From: Flavobacteriaceae bacterium
GTDB taxonomy: Bacteria; Bacteroidota; Bacteroidia; Flavobacteriales; Flavobacteriaceae
Reading direction: 5' to 3'
DNA: 13,679 nucleotides
Assembly: GCA_020435885.1 (NCBI GenBank)
Contig: JAGQYU010000074.1
Span: 1 to 13,679, forward strand
The notes below the pieces were generated by a model, which searched no databases, was not told the origin of the DNA, and was given only the letters and a program-made list of their open reading frames with translations. Both the position numbers and the translations under genes were made by a program. Shown piece after piece: positions 1-6,057 of this stretch (position 1 is the first letter of the stretch; each line of letters begins with the position of its first letter).

Positions 1-431
1 TTAGGATTGTTATTGTTGCCCGTTTGCTTCCTTTTTTGATTATTTCTTTGATTAGAACCTGTATTATATTCTTTTTTGTGCTCTCTTTGTTGATGTTTTT
101 CTGCAGGTTTATTTTCCTCAGCCTTTTTTTCTTCAACTTTTGGCTCAATAACTACTTCTTCAACAGTAGTTTTAACTTCTGGTTCTTGTGTAGGTTTGGC
201 ATTTATTCTTTTGCGCTGAGGTCTGTTTTTAGATGTAGGAGCATTTTGTTTTTTTTGTTCCTGTACTGGTTTTTCTTGCACAACAGCTATTGGTTTAGAA
301 GCCTGTATATCTAGAATTTGGTAAATTAGATCTAGCTTTTTTAATTGTTTAAATTTTGATACCCCAATATTTTCAGCAATTTCTTGTAATTCAGAAAGTT
401 TCTTTTCCTTTAATGATTCAATTTCAAACAT
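1..431 (-). CDS. rho: Transcription termination factor Rho, N-terminal part (runs off left edge)
   Basis: The ATG is at 431 and about 143 codons are visible. Residues 1-45 (MFEIESLKEKKLSELQEIA...) form the helical Rho N-terminal domain. From about residue 48 the chain becomes a low-complexity linker rich in Lys, Glu, Gln, Asn and Pro (for example VEEKKAEENKPAEKHQQREH). The RNA-binding and ATPase domains would lie beyond the edge, so the identity rests on the N-terminus, the linker and the divergent DUF4293 neighbour. Rho is the hexameric RNA helicase that ends transcripts lacking intrinsic terminators. Long polar insertions at this place are typical of Bacteroidota Rho. No frameshift is seen in the visible part. 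Confidence 0.88.
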   Translation of the reverse strand, partial: MFEIESLKEKKLSELQEIAENIGVSKFKQLKKLDLIYQILDIQASKPIAVVQEKPVQEQKKQNAPTSKNRPQRKRINAKPTQEPEVKTTVEEVVIEPKVEEKKAEENKPAEKHQQREHKKEYNTGSNQRNNQKRKQTGNNNNP

Positions 432-523
432 TATTAATGAATAAGATTAATTTAAGTGAGGCACGGCCTCTTTTAGAATAAGATGTTTCAATAACTTAAT
501 AGTTGATATGGTATAATTTTGAA

Positions 524-572
524 TATTGTAAAAAGAAGTGGTTTTACAATAAGCTTAAATTGCAGTGCAATT
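524..572. repeat. Two inverted repeats between rho and the DUF4293 gene
   Basis: A 10-bp inverted repeat, TATTGTAAAA (524-533) and TTTTACAATA (542-551), has an 8-nt loop. It is followed by AATTGCA-G-TGCAATT (558-572). Both lie in the divergent promoter region, between the candidate rho -7 element and the rho start, so in rho mRNA they would sit in the 5' leader. A further GAGGC-acg-GCCTC hairpin is at 458-470, about 27 nt ahead of the rho start. A role in rho leader control or as operators is inference. Confidence 0.5.
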
Positions 573-597
573 ATACAAATTAAATTTAAATATACAA
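568..597 (-). promoter_or_regulatory. Candidate rho promoter
   Basis: On the minus strand a TTG (597-595) is followed after 19 nt by TATAATTG (575-568), one mismatch from the Bacteroidota -7 consensus TAnnTTTG. The resulting leader would be about 130 nt. The match is approximate and the region is AT-rich, so this is tentative. Confidence 0.35.
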
Positions 598-621
598 GCC
601 CATTTCTTTAAAAGATTAGTG

Positions 622-629
622 TATTTTTG
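622..629 (+). promoter_or_regulatory. Candidate -7 element for the DUF4293 gene
   Basis: TATTTTTG matches TAnnTTTG exactly and lies 23 nt before the ATG at 653. No TTG is visible at the expected -33 distance, so only the -7 half is supported. Confidence 0.45.
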
Positions 630-652
630 CAATCGAGAATAAAAACAAGTAT

Positions 653-1087
653 ATGATTCAAAGAATCCAAACACTTTATATGTTTATTGCGGCTATTGCT
701 AGCGGTGTGTTTATATTCTTTTTCTCATTATGGAAAGATGTTTCTGGAAATGAATTTTTAGCTTTGGATTTATTAGGAGAAGATAGTTTCTTAATGAAGA
801 TGATTCCAATACTGTTTTTACTTTCAGCTGTTATGAGTTTGTTAAGTATTTCTATGTTCGGAACTAGAAAAAGGCAATTTGTACTTAACAGGCTAAATAT
901 CTTGATCAATCTTATTTTATTAGGAGTGTTGATATATCATCTACTAACATTATCTGGAGAAGCTAAGGTTTCTGAGAAGGGTATTGGGGCGGTACTTCCT
1001 GTGATTGTAATTCTATTTCTGGCCATTGCAAATAGAGCAATTAAGAAGGATGAAGACCTTGTAAAATCTGTAGATAGATTGCGATAA
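653..1087 (+). CDS. DUF4293 family integral membrane protein
   Basis: This 144-residue protein begins MIQRIQTLYMFIAAIASG, the typical opening of DUF4293 proteins. It shows four hydrophobic segments, at about residues 7-27, 47-67, 82-100 and 110-128, followed by a short charged tail. The function of the family is unknown. In many Bacteroidota it lies divergent from rho, as here, which supports the call. It is monocistronic: a strong intrinsic terminator follows 26 nt after the stop. Confidence 0.85.
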   Translation: MIQRIQTLYMFIAAIASGVFIFFFSLWKDVSGNEFLALDLLGEDSFLMKMIPILFLLSAVMSLLSISMFGTRKRQFVLNRLNILINLILLGVLIYHLLTLSGEAKVSEKGIGAVLPVIVILFLAIANRAIKKDEDLVKSVDRLR

Positions 1088-1113
1088 TCCTAACATCTTA
1101 GTTATATGTGCGT

Positions 1114-1143
1114 AAGCCTGTCTTGAACAAGACAGGCTTTTTT
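1114..1143 (+). terminator. Rho-independent terminator after the DUF4293 gene
   Basis: The perfect 12-bp inverted repeat AAGCCTGTCTTG (1114-1125) and CAAGACAGGCTT (1128-1139) runs into a T tract (1138-1143). The loop is formally 2 nt, so the innermost pairs must open. Confidence 0.9.
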
Positions 1144-1145
1144 AT

Positions 1146-1174
1146 AAAAAAACAGCCAGGAAGGACCTGGCTGT
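1146..1174 (-). terminator. Minus-oriented intrinsic terminator with no gene to serve
   Basis: The 9-bp stem ACAGCCAGG (1152-1160) and CCTGGCTGT (1166-1174) has a 5-nt loop. On the minus strand the stem is followed by a run of at least six T (1151-1146). On the plus strand the following tract is only TAAAATTTT. It therefore reads best as a terminator for leftward transcription, yet no minus-strand gene is found until 4734. It could stop an antisense transcript or protect the DUF4293 gene from readthrough. Confidence 0.6.
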
Positions 1175-1185
1175 AAAATTTTGCA

Positions 1186-1283
1186 AAAAATCACCGTATT
1201 CTGTGATTTTTAAAAATACCCGTTTGCTCTATTGACGGATATTCTACTTTGCAATAAATTTGGAGTATCAATTGTCGCTAAAC
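1186..1283 (+). repeat. Duplicated promoter-like element, copy A
   Basis: This is an imperfect direct repeat of 1577-1666. It opens with the hairpin AAAAATCAC (1186-1194) and GTGATTTTT (1203-1211). The palindrome ATTTTTAAAAAT (1206-1217) follows, then a CCCGTTTGCTCTATTG box, the TTG/TAnnTTTG pair and ATTGTCGCTAAAC (1271-1283). Copy B shares the palindrome, the box, both promoter hexamers with the same spacing, and ATTGTCG[C/T]TAAAC. No ORF follows copy A, unlike copy B. Confidence 0.7.
1232..1262 (+). promoter_or_regulatory. Promoter in copy A
   Basis: TTG (1232-1234), exactly 20 nt, then TAAATTTG (1255-1262), a perfect TAnnTTTG. Spacing and upstream context match the promoter in copy B. It points toward the ORF-free purine-rich tract. 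Confidence 0.55.
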
Positions 1284-1384
1284 ACTTATATATATATACT
1301 CCTTAGTAATAAGGGGAGAAAGGAAGGGGAGAAAGGGGAGAATTTAATTCTCCTCTTAACTTAAATAGGAGTTTCCTTTTCTCT
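1270..1384 (+). ncRNA. Candidate small RNA or structured leader (purine-rich)
   Basis: Transcription from the copy A promoter would begin near 1268-1272 and enter a region without a usable ORF. It contains a hairpin CTCCTTA-gtaa-TAAGGGGAG (with one bulge), three copies of AAGGGGAGAA (1311-1320, 1324-1333, 1333-1342), and the hairpin GGAGAAT (1337-1343) with ATTCTCC (1347-1353). A pyrimidine stretch, TTCCTTTTCTC (1373-1383), can pair with GAGAAAGGAA (1316-1325). No clear terminator is seen. The tract could instead be the far end of a long leader of the gene at 1726. Existence of an RNA is inference. Confidence 0.3.
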
Positions 1385-1429
1385 AGATGCTAAATTAATA
1401 ATAAATTCCAATTACACAATCATTTTTTT

Positions 1430-1523
1430 TTAATTGTTGAAAAATAGTTAACTATATAAAAATCAATATGTTAATGTGTTTAACTCTAAAGTTATCAACA
1501 AAAATATATACTTATCAACAATT
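1430..1523. other. AT-rich intergenic patch with palindrome and TTATCAACA pair
   Basis: An almost pure A/T stretch contains the perfect 12-bp palindrome ATAGTTAACTAT (1444-1455). An outer inverted repeat is AATTGTTGA (1432-1440) and TCAACAATT (1515-1523). Two direct copies of TTATCAACA start exactly 20 nt apart (1492-1500 and 1512-1520), each one base from the classical DnaA box TTATCCACA. I see no gene here. Regulator binding or a DNA-unwinding role are both possible, but neither is demonstrated. Confidence 0.4.
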
Positions 1524-1576
1524 TTTTCTGTACTTTTATCTCTCAGAAATGATAAAAAATAGTGGTTTTCATGGAT

Positions 1577-1666
1577 AATCTAACTGTTTTCAATGATTTT
1601 TAAAAATCCCTGTTTCCCCTATTGTTTTGATTTTTTGTACTGAATACATTTGAATTGTCGTTAAAC
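1577..1666 (+). repeat. Duplicated promoter-like element, copy B
   Basis: This is the second copy of the element at 1186-1283. It holds the perfect 14-bp palindrome GATTTTTAAAAATC (1595-1608), the C-rich box CCCTGTTTCCCCTATTG (1608-1624), TTG/TACATTTG and ATTGTCGTTAAAC (1654-1666). The 5' hairpin of copy A is degraded here. The distance between the -7 element and ATTGTCG is 7 nt shorter than in copy A. It lies directly upstream of the exported-protein gene. The palindrome is a plausible operator for the neighbouring LuxR-type regulator (inference). Confidence 0.7.
1622..1652 (+). promoter_or_regulatory. Promoter of the small exported-protein gene (copy B)
   Basis: TTG (1622-1624), 20 nt, TACATTTG (1645-1652), a perfect TAnnTTTG. 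The start would be near 1658, giving a leader of about 70 nt. Just before the ATG lies TCCCCT (1717-1722), complementary to the AGGGGA core repeated three times in 1311-1342. Confidence 0.6.
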
Positions 1667-1725
1667 CGTAAGGTGTAATAGATAGTTCAAATAGTTCATA
1701 TTTAATAACTCTAAAATCCCCTATC

Positions 1726-2109
1726 ATGAGAAAATTAGTACTCGCTTTGAGTGCTGTATTGGTATTATCTGCTTTTACTAACAGCACAAGTAACAAAATC
1801 GTTTTAAAAGATATTGACGGAACTTTATTGAAATCTTACCCTGTAATTGAAAAGATTGATGGTGAGTATCAAGTAACATTTACAGCTGATGCAAATACTG
1901 TGGTTACAGCTAATACAGTTGATAACATAACACATGTATATATGGTTGAAAATGGTGTTTCAGGTGTTAATGTTTCGCATACATTAACTTTTAAGTCTAA
2001 AACTATAGATTTTGCTCATTATTTTGATAATAACTTGGATGTAGCCTCAATCAATGTTGATGAAAGTTCATATGTAAGAACAAAACCCATTGGTCATATC
2101 GAGGAATAG
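1726..2109 (+). CDS. Small exported protein of unknown family
   Basis: The 127-residue protein begins MRKLVLALSAVLVLSAFTNS, a clear Sec signal peptide with likely cleavage near residues 18-23. The mature part (about 105 residues) is rich in Thr, Val and Asp and has alternating hydrophobic and polar stretches suggesting a beta-rich fold. It contains no Cys, no transmembrane segment and no lipobox. It ends in a short acidic tail, GHIEE. I do not recognise the family. It has its own promoter in repeat copy B and its own terminator, and it sits directly ahead of a response regulator and kinase, so it may be the target or a periplasmic modulator of that system (inference). No Shine-Dalgarno is seen, as expected for this phylum. 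Confidence 0.75.
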   Translation: MRKLVLALSAVLVLSAFTNSTSNKIVLKDIDGTLLKSYPVIEKIDGEYQVTFTADANTVVTANTVDNITHVYMVENGVSGVNVSHTLTFKSKTIDFAHYFDNNLDVASINVDESSYVRTKPIGHIEE

Positions 2110-2134
2110 TTCTAAATAAAAACAGTTGATTTAT

Positions 2135-2164
2135 AAATCCGATGCTGTCAGTATCGGATTTTTT
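2135..2164 (+). terminator. Terminator after the small exported-protein gene
   Basis: The 9-bp stem AAATCCGAT (2135-2143) and ATCGGATTT (2153-2161) has a 9-nt loop and a T run (2159-2164). It separates the exported-protein transcript from the downstream regulator gene, which therefore needs readthrough or its own promoter. No good TTG/TAnnTTTG pair is visible in 2165-2250. Confidence 0.85.
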
Positions 2165-2250
2165 ATTTTATAATTATACAATATATTATTGAGTTTTCTG
2201 TTTAAGGAATATTAACTATATTAGTATAGAGTAATATATAATTTGGGGTA

Positions 2251-2919
2251 ATGGAAGACTTATTAGATGATAAGATTACGGTACATATAGCTGATGACCA
2301 TCAAATTTTGATTGATGGAGTAATGGCTGTATTAGGGTTAGAAAAAGATATTGAAGTAGTTGGCTATTCTCTGAATGGCAATCAGGTACTAGATTGGTTT
2401 CATGAACATTCAGCAGATGTTCTAGTACTAGATATCAATATGCCGGAAGTAGATGGTATAGAAGTATTACGGCAATTTCAACATTATGAAGATGTACCCC
2501 AAGTAGTTATTCTTTCCAGTTATGATGATATTAAATTGATTAAAGAAGTGTTGAGTATGGGGGCAAAAGGGTTTGTTCCTAAAAAATCAGCCGGAGAACA
2601 TATTGTAAAGGCTATACGCAACGTAGCTAGTGGTGACCAGTATTTTAGTGAGGAAGTAAAGGAGAAAATGATGAAAACTTTGATGGGTAAACCCATTCAG
2701 GAAAAAGGAGGAGAAGGGATGCTTATCAATTCACTTACCAGACGTGAATATCAAATATTAAAACTGATAGCTCAACAATATACTACTAAAGAAATAAGTG
2801 AAGCGCTTCATATAAGTGAAAGCACTGTAGAAACACATCGAAAGAACCTTATCAGAAAGGTGAATGTAAAGAATAGTGTAGGATTAGCAATATTTGCTAT
2901 GAAAAATGAAATTATTTAA
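2251..2919 (+). CDS. NarL/FixJ-type response regulator with LuxR HTH domain
   Basis: This 222-residue cytoplasmic DNA-binding regulator has a receiver domain at about residues 9-128. Its acidic pair is D15-D16, the phospho-acceptor is D61 in LVLDINMPEVDG, the Ser switch lies in VVILSSYDD and the conserved Lys in GFVPKK. The C-terminal LuxR-type helix-turn-helix spans about residues 160-218: LTRREYQILKLIAQ, then TTKEISEALHISESTVETHR. All key residues are present, so it should be phosphorylated by the kinase encoded 15 nt downstream. The paired repeat elements upstream of the neighbouring exported-protein gene are natural candidate binding sites (inference). Confidence 0.93.
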   Translation: MEDLLDDKITVHIADDHQILIDGVMAVLGLEKDIEVVGYSLNGNQVLDWFHEHSADVLVLDINMPEVDGIEVLRQFQHYEDVPQVVILSSYDDIKLIKEVLSMGAKGFVPKKSAGEHIVKAIRNVASGDQYFSEEVKEKMMKTLMGKPIQEKGGEGMLINSLTRREYQILKLIAQQYTTKEISEALHISESTVETHRKNLIRKVNVKNSVGLAIFAMKNEII

Positions 2920-2934
2920 TTTTATTTTTTAACA

Positions 2935-4737
2935 ATGCCCCCTCTTCTTAAAAAAAATAAATTAAGGTTAACTTTCCTCTTTCTTGTAATTATAAACTGT
3001 TTTGTTTCTGTTTATTCTCAAAGTAAAGTATTTGATAAATATATTAATGATAAAGTAGAAACAATTGATGCCAATATTCAGGATAAATTGTATGTGGTAG
3101 CTTTAGAGAATATTGAAGACTTAGAAAAGAATAAAAGTTATATTGAGAATGATGATAATAGGTTGAATTTACAGCTACGAAGAGCTAAAGTTTTATTGGG
3201 AACTGGAGAAGAGGAAAAAGCTTTAGATTTACTTTTACAGGGTCTAAATGATATAGATAAAATTGGTTTGAATAAACTAAAAATTGAATATTCACAATAT
3301 TTAGGTGATATTTTTAAATCTGATTACAATTTTTCTAAAGCTGATTATTATTTTAAAAGTGCTTTATCATATTCCATTGTTGAGAAAGATACCTTAAATA
3401 TTCTTAATTCTTATCTTAAAATAGGAGCTAATTTTTATAGCCAAAAAGAATTAGATAGTGCTATAAACTATTATTTAAAAATAACAGAGTTTCCTTTAAG
3501 TAATAATACTAGTGAATTAATTTCGAGGGCATATAATAATTTAAATGTAATATCATTAGATAATAATGATTATGATAATGCTGAATTATATGGTAGTAAA
3601 GCTTTGGAAATCAAAAGAAATGAAAAAGATACATTAGGAATGGCGGTAACGCTAATGAATTTAGGGAATGTTTTATATAAAAAAGGACAATTTGAAAAAG
3701 TAAGAGATAATTACTTAAGTGCATTTGACCAAATCAGAACATTAAATAGTGATAAAGCCATTAGGTTTAAAGAAAATTTGCTTTATAATTTAGCGTATGT
3801 TAATGAGCAGCTAAAAGATTTTGAGAAAGCATATAAATATCTAGAGCAAGCTACTGTAATGACTGATAGCTTAGCTGAAGCTACACGGATTAAAAGTATT
3901 TCTGAAATTGAAGCTAAATACAATGTATCTGAACAAGCTCGGAGGACGGAAGAAGAGAAATCTAAAAAGCAAAGAGCTCAGATGTTATTTTATTTTATGG
4001 CATTTGCTTTTTTAACCTTTATTATAGTTGGATATATTTATTATAGAAACTATCGATTAAAGCAAATGACAAAATTAGAACAGTTGGAAAATGAAGCCCA
4101 AACCCGGATAATCAATGCAACCATTGATGCAAAAGAAATGGAGCGTAAGTCTATTGCTCAAACTCTACATGATAGTGTTAGTGCTTTATTATCTTCAGCT
4201 AATTTACATTTACAGGCAACGAAAGCACAACTAAAAAAAGATGCTCCTCAAGAAATATCTAAGGCTCAAACCATTGTGAATGAAGCCTCTGTTAAGATTA
4301 GAGATTTGTCTCATGAACTGATATCTTCAGTATTATTGAAATTTGGACTCGCGTTTGCAGTACATGATATGTGTCAGAAGTATTCAAATTCTGAAATATC
4401 ATTACATAGTGATGATGATGGTATTAAAAGATATGATCAGGATTTTGAGATAAAAGTGTATAATATTATTGAAGAACTGGTCAATAACATCCTTAAACAT
4501 AGTAAAGCAACCAATGCTACCATAATGCTTTCACATAGAGAGAATGATATGTTAAGTATACGAATTAGCGATGATGGTGTGGGTTTTGATATCAAAAAAG
4601 CTAAAAATAAAGATGGTTTGGGGCTAAGCCATATCAATGCTCGTATTAAAGTGATGAAAGGTGTTTTTAATATTGTTTCTTCAAAAGGAAATGGTACTAG
4701 TATCTTTATGTTGATACCTATAAAATATAAAGGTTAA
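2935..4737 (+). CDS. TPR-containing sensor histidine kinase (HisKA_3/NarX-like)
   Basis: A 600-residue membrane kinase. Residues 1-29 form a signal peptide (LRLTFLFLVIINCFVSVYSQ). Residues of about 40-335 are helical tetratricopeptide repeats placed in the periplasm. One membrane segment lies at about 350-371. The DHp motif ERKSIAQTLHDSVSALL carries the phospho-acceptor H412. The ATPase domain has the N box EELVNN (513-518), the G1 box DDGVG (546-550) and the G2 box GLGLSHINARI (561 onward). The HDSVSALL motif fits the HisKA_3 group that partners NarL-type regulators, in agreement with the gene 15 nt upstream. The input is unknown; TPR sensors usually bind a protein or peptide, and the small exported protein is a candidate. 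The stop overlaps the convergent phosphoesterase stop in TTAA. Confidence 0.93.
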   Translation: MPPLLKKNKLRLTFLFLVIINCFVSVYSQSKVFDKYINDKVETIDANIQDKLYVVALENIEDLEKNKSYIENDDNRLNLQLRRAKVLLGTGEEEKALDLLLQGLNDIDKIGLNKLKIEYSQYLGDIFKSDYNFSKADYYFKSALSYSIVEKDTLNILNSYLKIGANFYSQKELDSAINYYLKITEFPLSNNTSELISRAYNNLNVISLDNNDYDNAELYGSKALEIKRNEKDTLGMAVTLMNLGNVLYKKGQFEKVRDNYLSAFDQIRTLNSDKAIRFKENLLYNLAYVNEQLKDFEKAYKYLEQATVMTDSLAEATRIKSISEIEAKYNVSEQARRTEEEKSKKQRAQMLFYFMAFAFLTFIIVGYIYYRNYRLKQMTKLEQLENEAQTRIINATIDAKEMERKSIAQTLHDSVSALLSSANLHLQATKAQLKKDAPQEISKAQTIVNEASVKIRDLSHELISSVLLKFGLAFAVHDMCQKYSNSEISLHSDDDGIKRYDQDFEIKVYNIIEELVNNILKHSKATNATIMLSHRENDMLSIRISDDGVGFDIKKAKNKDGLGLSHINARIKVMKGVFNIVSSKGNGTSIFMLIPIKYKG

Positions 4738-5231
4738 GCTCTTTTTTCAAGCTCAATTACCTCCACATTTTCTAACTTTTTATTATTTATTTCAAAGCGA
4801 AGCATTGTTCGTATTTGATGGAATCCATGTTTTCCGGCTGCCCCGGGATTAAGATGAAGTAGCTTCAATTTTTTATCATACATAACTCTCAAAATATGTG
4901 AATGTCCGCAGATAAATAAATCCGAAGGATTTTCAGTAATCATATTTTTTACCCTAAAATCATATTTATTGGGATATCCACCAATGTGTGTAATCCATAC
5001 ATCAACATCATCAATTAAAAATCTGTTATGTAATGGAAACTCGCTTCGTATTTCAGCATTGTCTATGTTGCCGTAAACAGCTCTTAAAGGTTTGTATTTT
5101 TTTATCTCGTCGGTAACGGATAAATCGCCAATGTCCCCAGCGTGCCAAACCTCATCTGCTTGTTTCACAAATTTTAAGATTTGATTATCAATAAATCCAT
5201 GCGTATCAGAAAGTAGCAGTATCTTTTTCAA
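4734..5231 (-). CDS. YfcE/MJ0936-like metallophosphoesterase
   Basis: This 165-residue enzyme of the calcineurin-like superfamily has its metal-binding motifs complete: SDTHG (D9, H11), HAGDIGD (D33), YGNIDN (N55), THIGG (H82) and GHSH (H110, H112). Small members of this group hydrolyse phosphodiesters or phosphomonoesters with Mn or Mg; the natural substrate is not known. The start is TTG at 5231: the protein opens MKKILLLSDTHG like its relatives and no in-frame ATG or GTG lies upstream. It is divergent from truA across 73 nt and convergent with the kinase gene, with a 4-nt overlap. Confidence 0.92.
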   Translation of the reverse strand: MKKILLLSDTHGFIDNQILKFVKQADEVWHAGDIGDLSVTDEIKKYKPLRAVYGNIDNAEIRSEFPLHNRFLIDDVDVWITHIGGYPNKYDFRVKNMITENPSDLFICGHSHILRVMYDKKLKLLHLNPGAAGKHGFHQIRTMLRFEINNKKLENVEVIELEKRA

Positions 5232-5274
5232 TTTTATTTAAGGATTAATTAAGAGCTTGCAAAAGGCTATTTTA

Positions 5275-5282
5275 TATCTTTG
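5275..5282 (+). promoter_or_regulatory. Candidate -7 element for truA and the ABC exporter gene
   Basis: TATCTTTG fits TAnnTTTG and ends 22 nt before the TTG start of truA. The nearest upstream TTG (5257-5259) is only 15 nt away, so the -33 half is uncertain. Confidence 0.45.
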
Positions 5283-5304
5283 TTGCTGGTAAAAATACTA
5301 CTTC

Positions 5305-6057
5305 TTGAGATATTTTTTAGAAATTGCATATAACGGAAAAAATTATAATGGATGGCAAATTCAGCCAAATGCTCCATCTATTCAGGAAACCTTAACTAAT
5401 GCCTTGTCAACAATTTTAAGGAAAGAATTACATATTGTTGGGGCGGGCAGAACGGATGCCGGAGTACATGCTTCGCAATTATTTGTGCATTTTGATGTGG
5501 ATCAAGAGTTGGATGAGGAGTTGGTTCAAAAACTTAATTCTTTTTTACCAGATGATATTGTTGTAAAGAATTTATTTTCGGTTGATGATGAGGCTCATGC
5601 CAGATTTGATGCTATAAGCAGAAGTTATGAATATAGAATTTTATTGGGTAGAGATCCTTTTATGTTAGATACTACTTGGCAACTTTATTATCAACAATTG
5701 GATGTAGAGATGATGAATAACGCTGCTGCGGAATTGTTAAACCATACAAATTTTAAGAGTTTTTCCAAATCCAAAACTGACGTTAAAACGTATAACTGTA
5801 AGGTAACACAAGCAAAATGGATATTAGATAATAATTTGCTAACTTTCCACATCTCTGCTGATAGGTTTTTAAGAAATATGGTTAGAGCCATTGTGGGTAC
5901 GTTGATTGAAGTAGGGCTAGGTAAAAAAACTGTTGAAGATTTTAGAGAAATTATAGAAAGTGAGGATAGAAGCAAGGCAGGGTTTTCAGTGCCACCACAA
6001 GGACTGTTTTTAGTAAAAGTAGCATATCCTGAAAAAATTTTAAAAAATTACAAATGA
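5305..6057 (+). CDS. truA: tRNA pseudouridine(38-40) synthase TruA
   Basis: This 250-residue enzyme isomerises uridines at positions 38-40 of the tRNA anticodon arm. It shows the N-terminal YNGKNYNGWQIQPN segment, the catalytic motif GAGRTDAGVHA with Asp51, SRSYEYRI, and the C-terminal FLRNMVRAIVGTLIEVG. The length is normal for the family. The start is TTG at 5305 (TTG AGA TAT TTT): the reading MRYFLEIAYNG matches the family N-terminus and no in-frame ATG or GTG lies nearby upstream. The stop overlaps the next gene as ATGA, indicating translational coupling with the ABC exporter. Confidence 0.96.
   Translation: MRYFLEIAYNGKNYNGWQIQPNAPSIQETLTNALSTILRKELHIVGAGRTDAGVHASQLFVHFDVDQELDEELVQKLNSFLPDDIVVKNLFSVDDEAHARFDAISRSYEYRILLGRDPFMLDTTWQLYYQQLDVEMMNNAAAELLNHTNFKSFSKSKTDVKTYNCKVTQAKWILDNNLLTFHISADRFLRNMVRAIVGTLIEVGLGKKTVEDFREIIESEDRSKAGFSVPPQGLFLVKVAYPEKILKNYK

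Noticed and set aside
24..314. Phe/Leu-rich plus-strand ORF of 96 codons
   Set aside because: It is the antisense shadow of the Rho linker; its composition only reflects the complement of Lys/Glu/Gln codons.
1186..1666. CRISPR array or IS ends as explanation for the repeats
   Set aside because: There are only two degenerate direct copies about 390 nt apart, with no spacer regularity, no terminal inverted repeats and no transposase or cas gene.
1590..1796. Minus-strand ORF of 68 codons over repeat copy B and the start of the exported-protein gene
   Set aside because: It overlaps the promoter and signal-peptide codons of a well-supported gene, has no recognisable motif and no promoter of its own.
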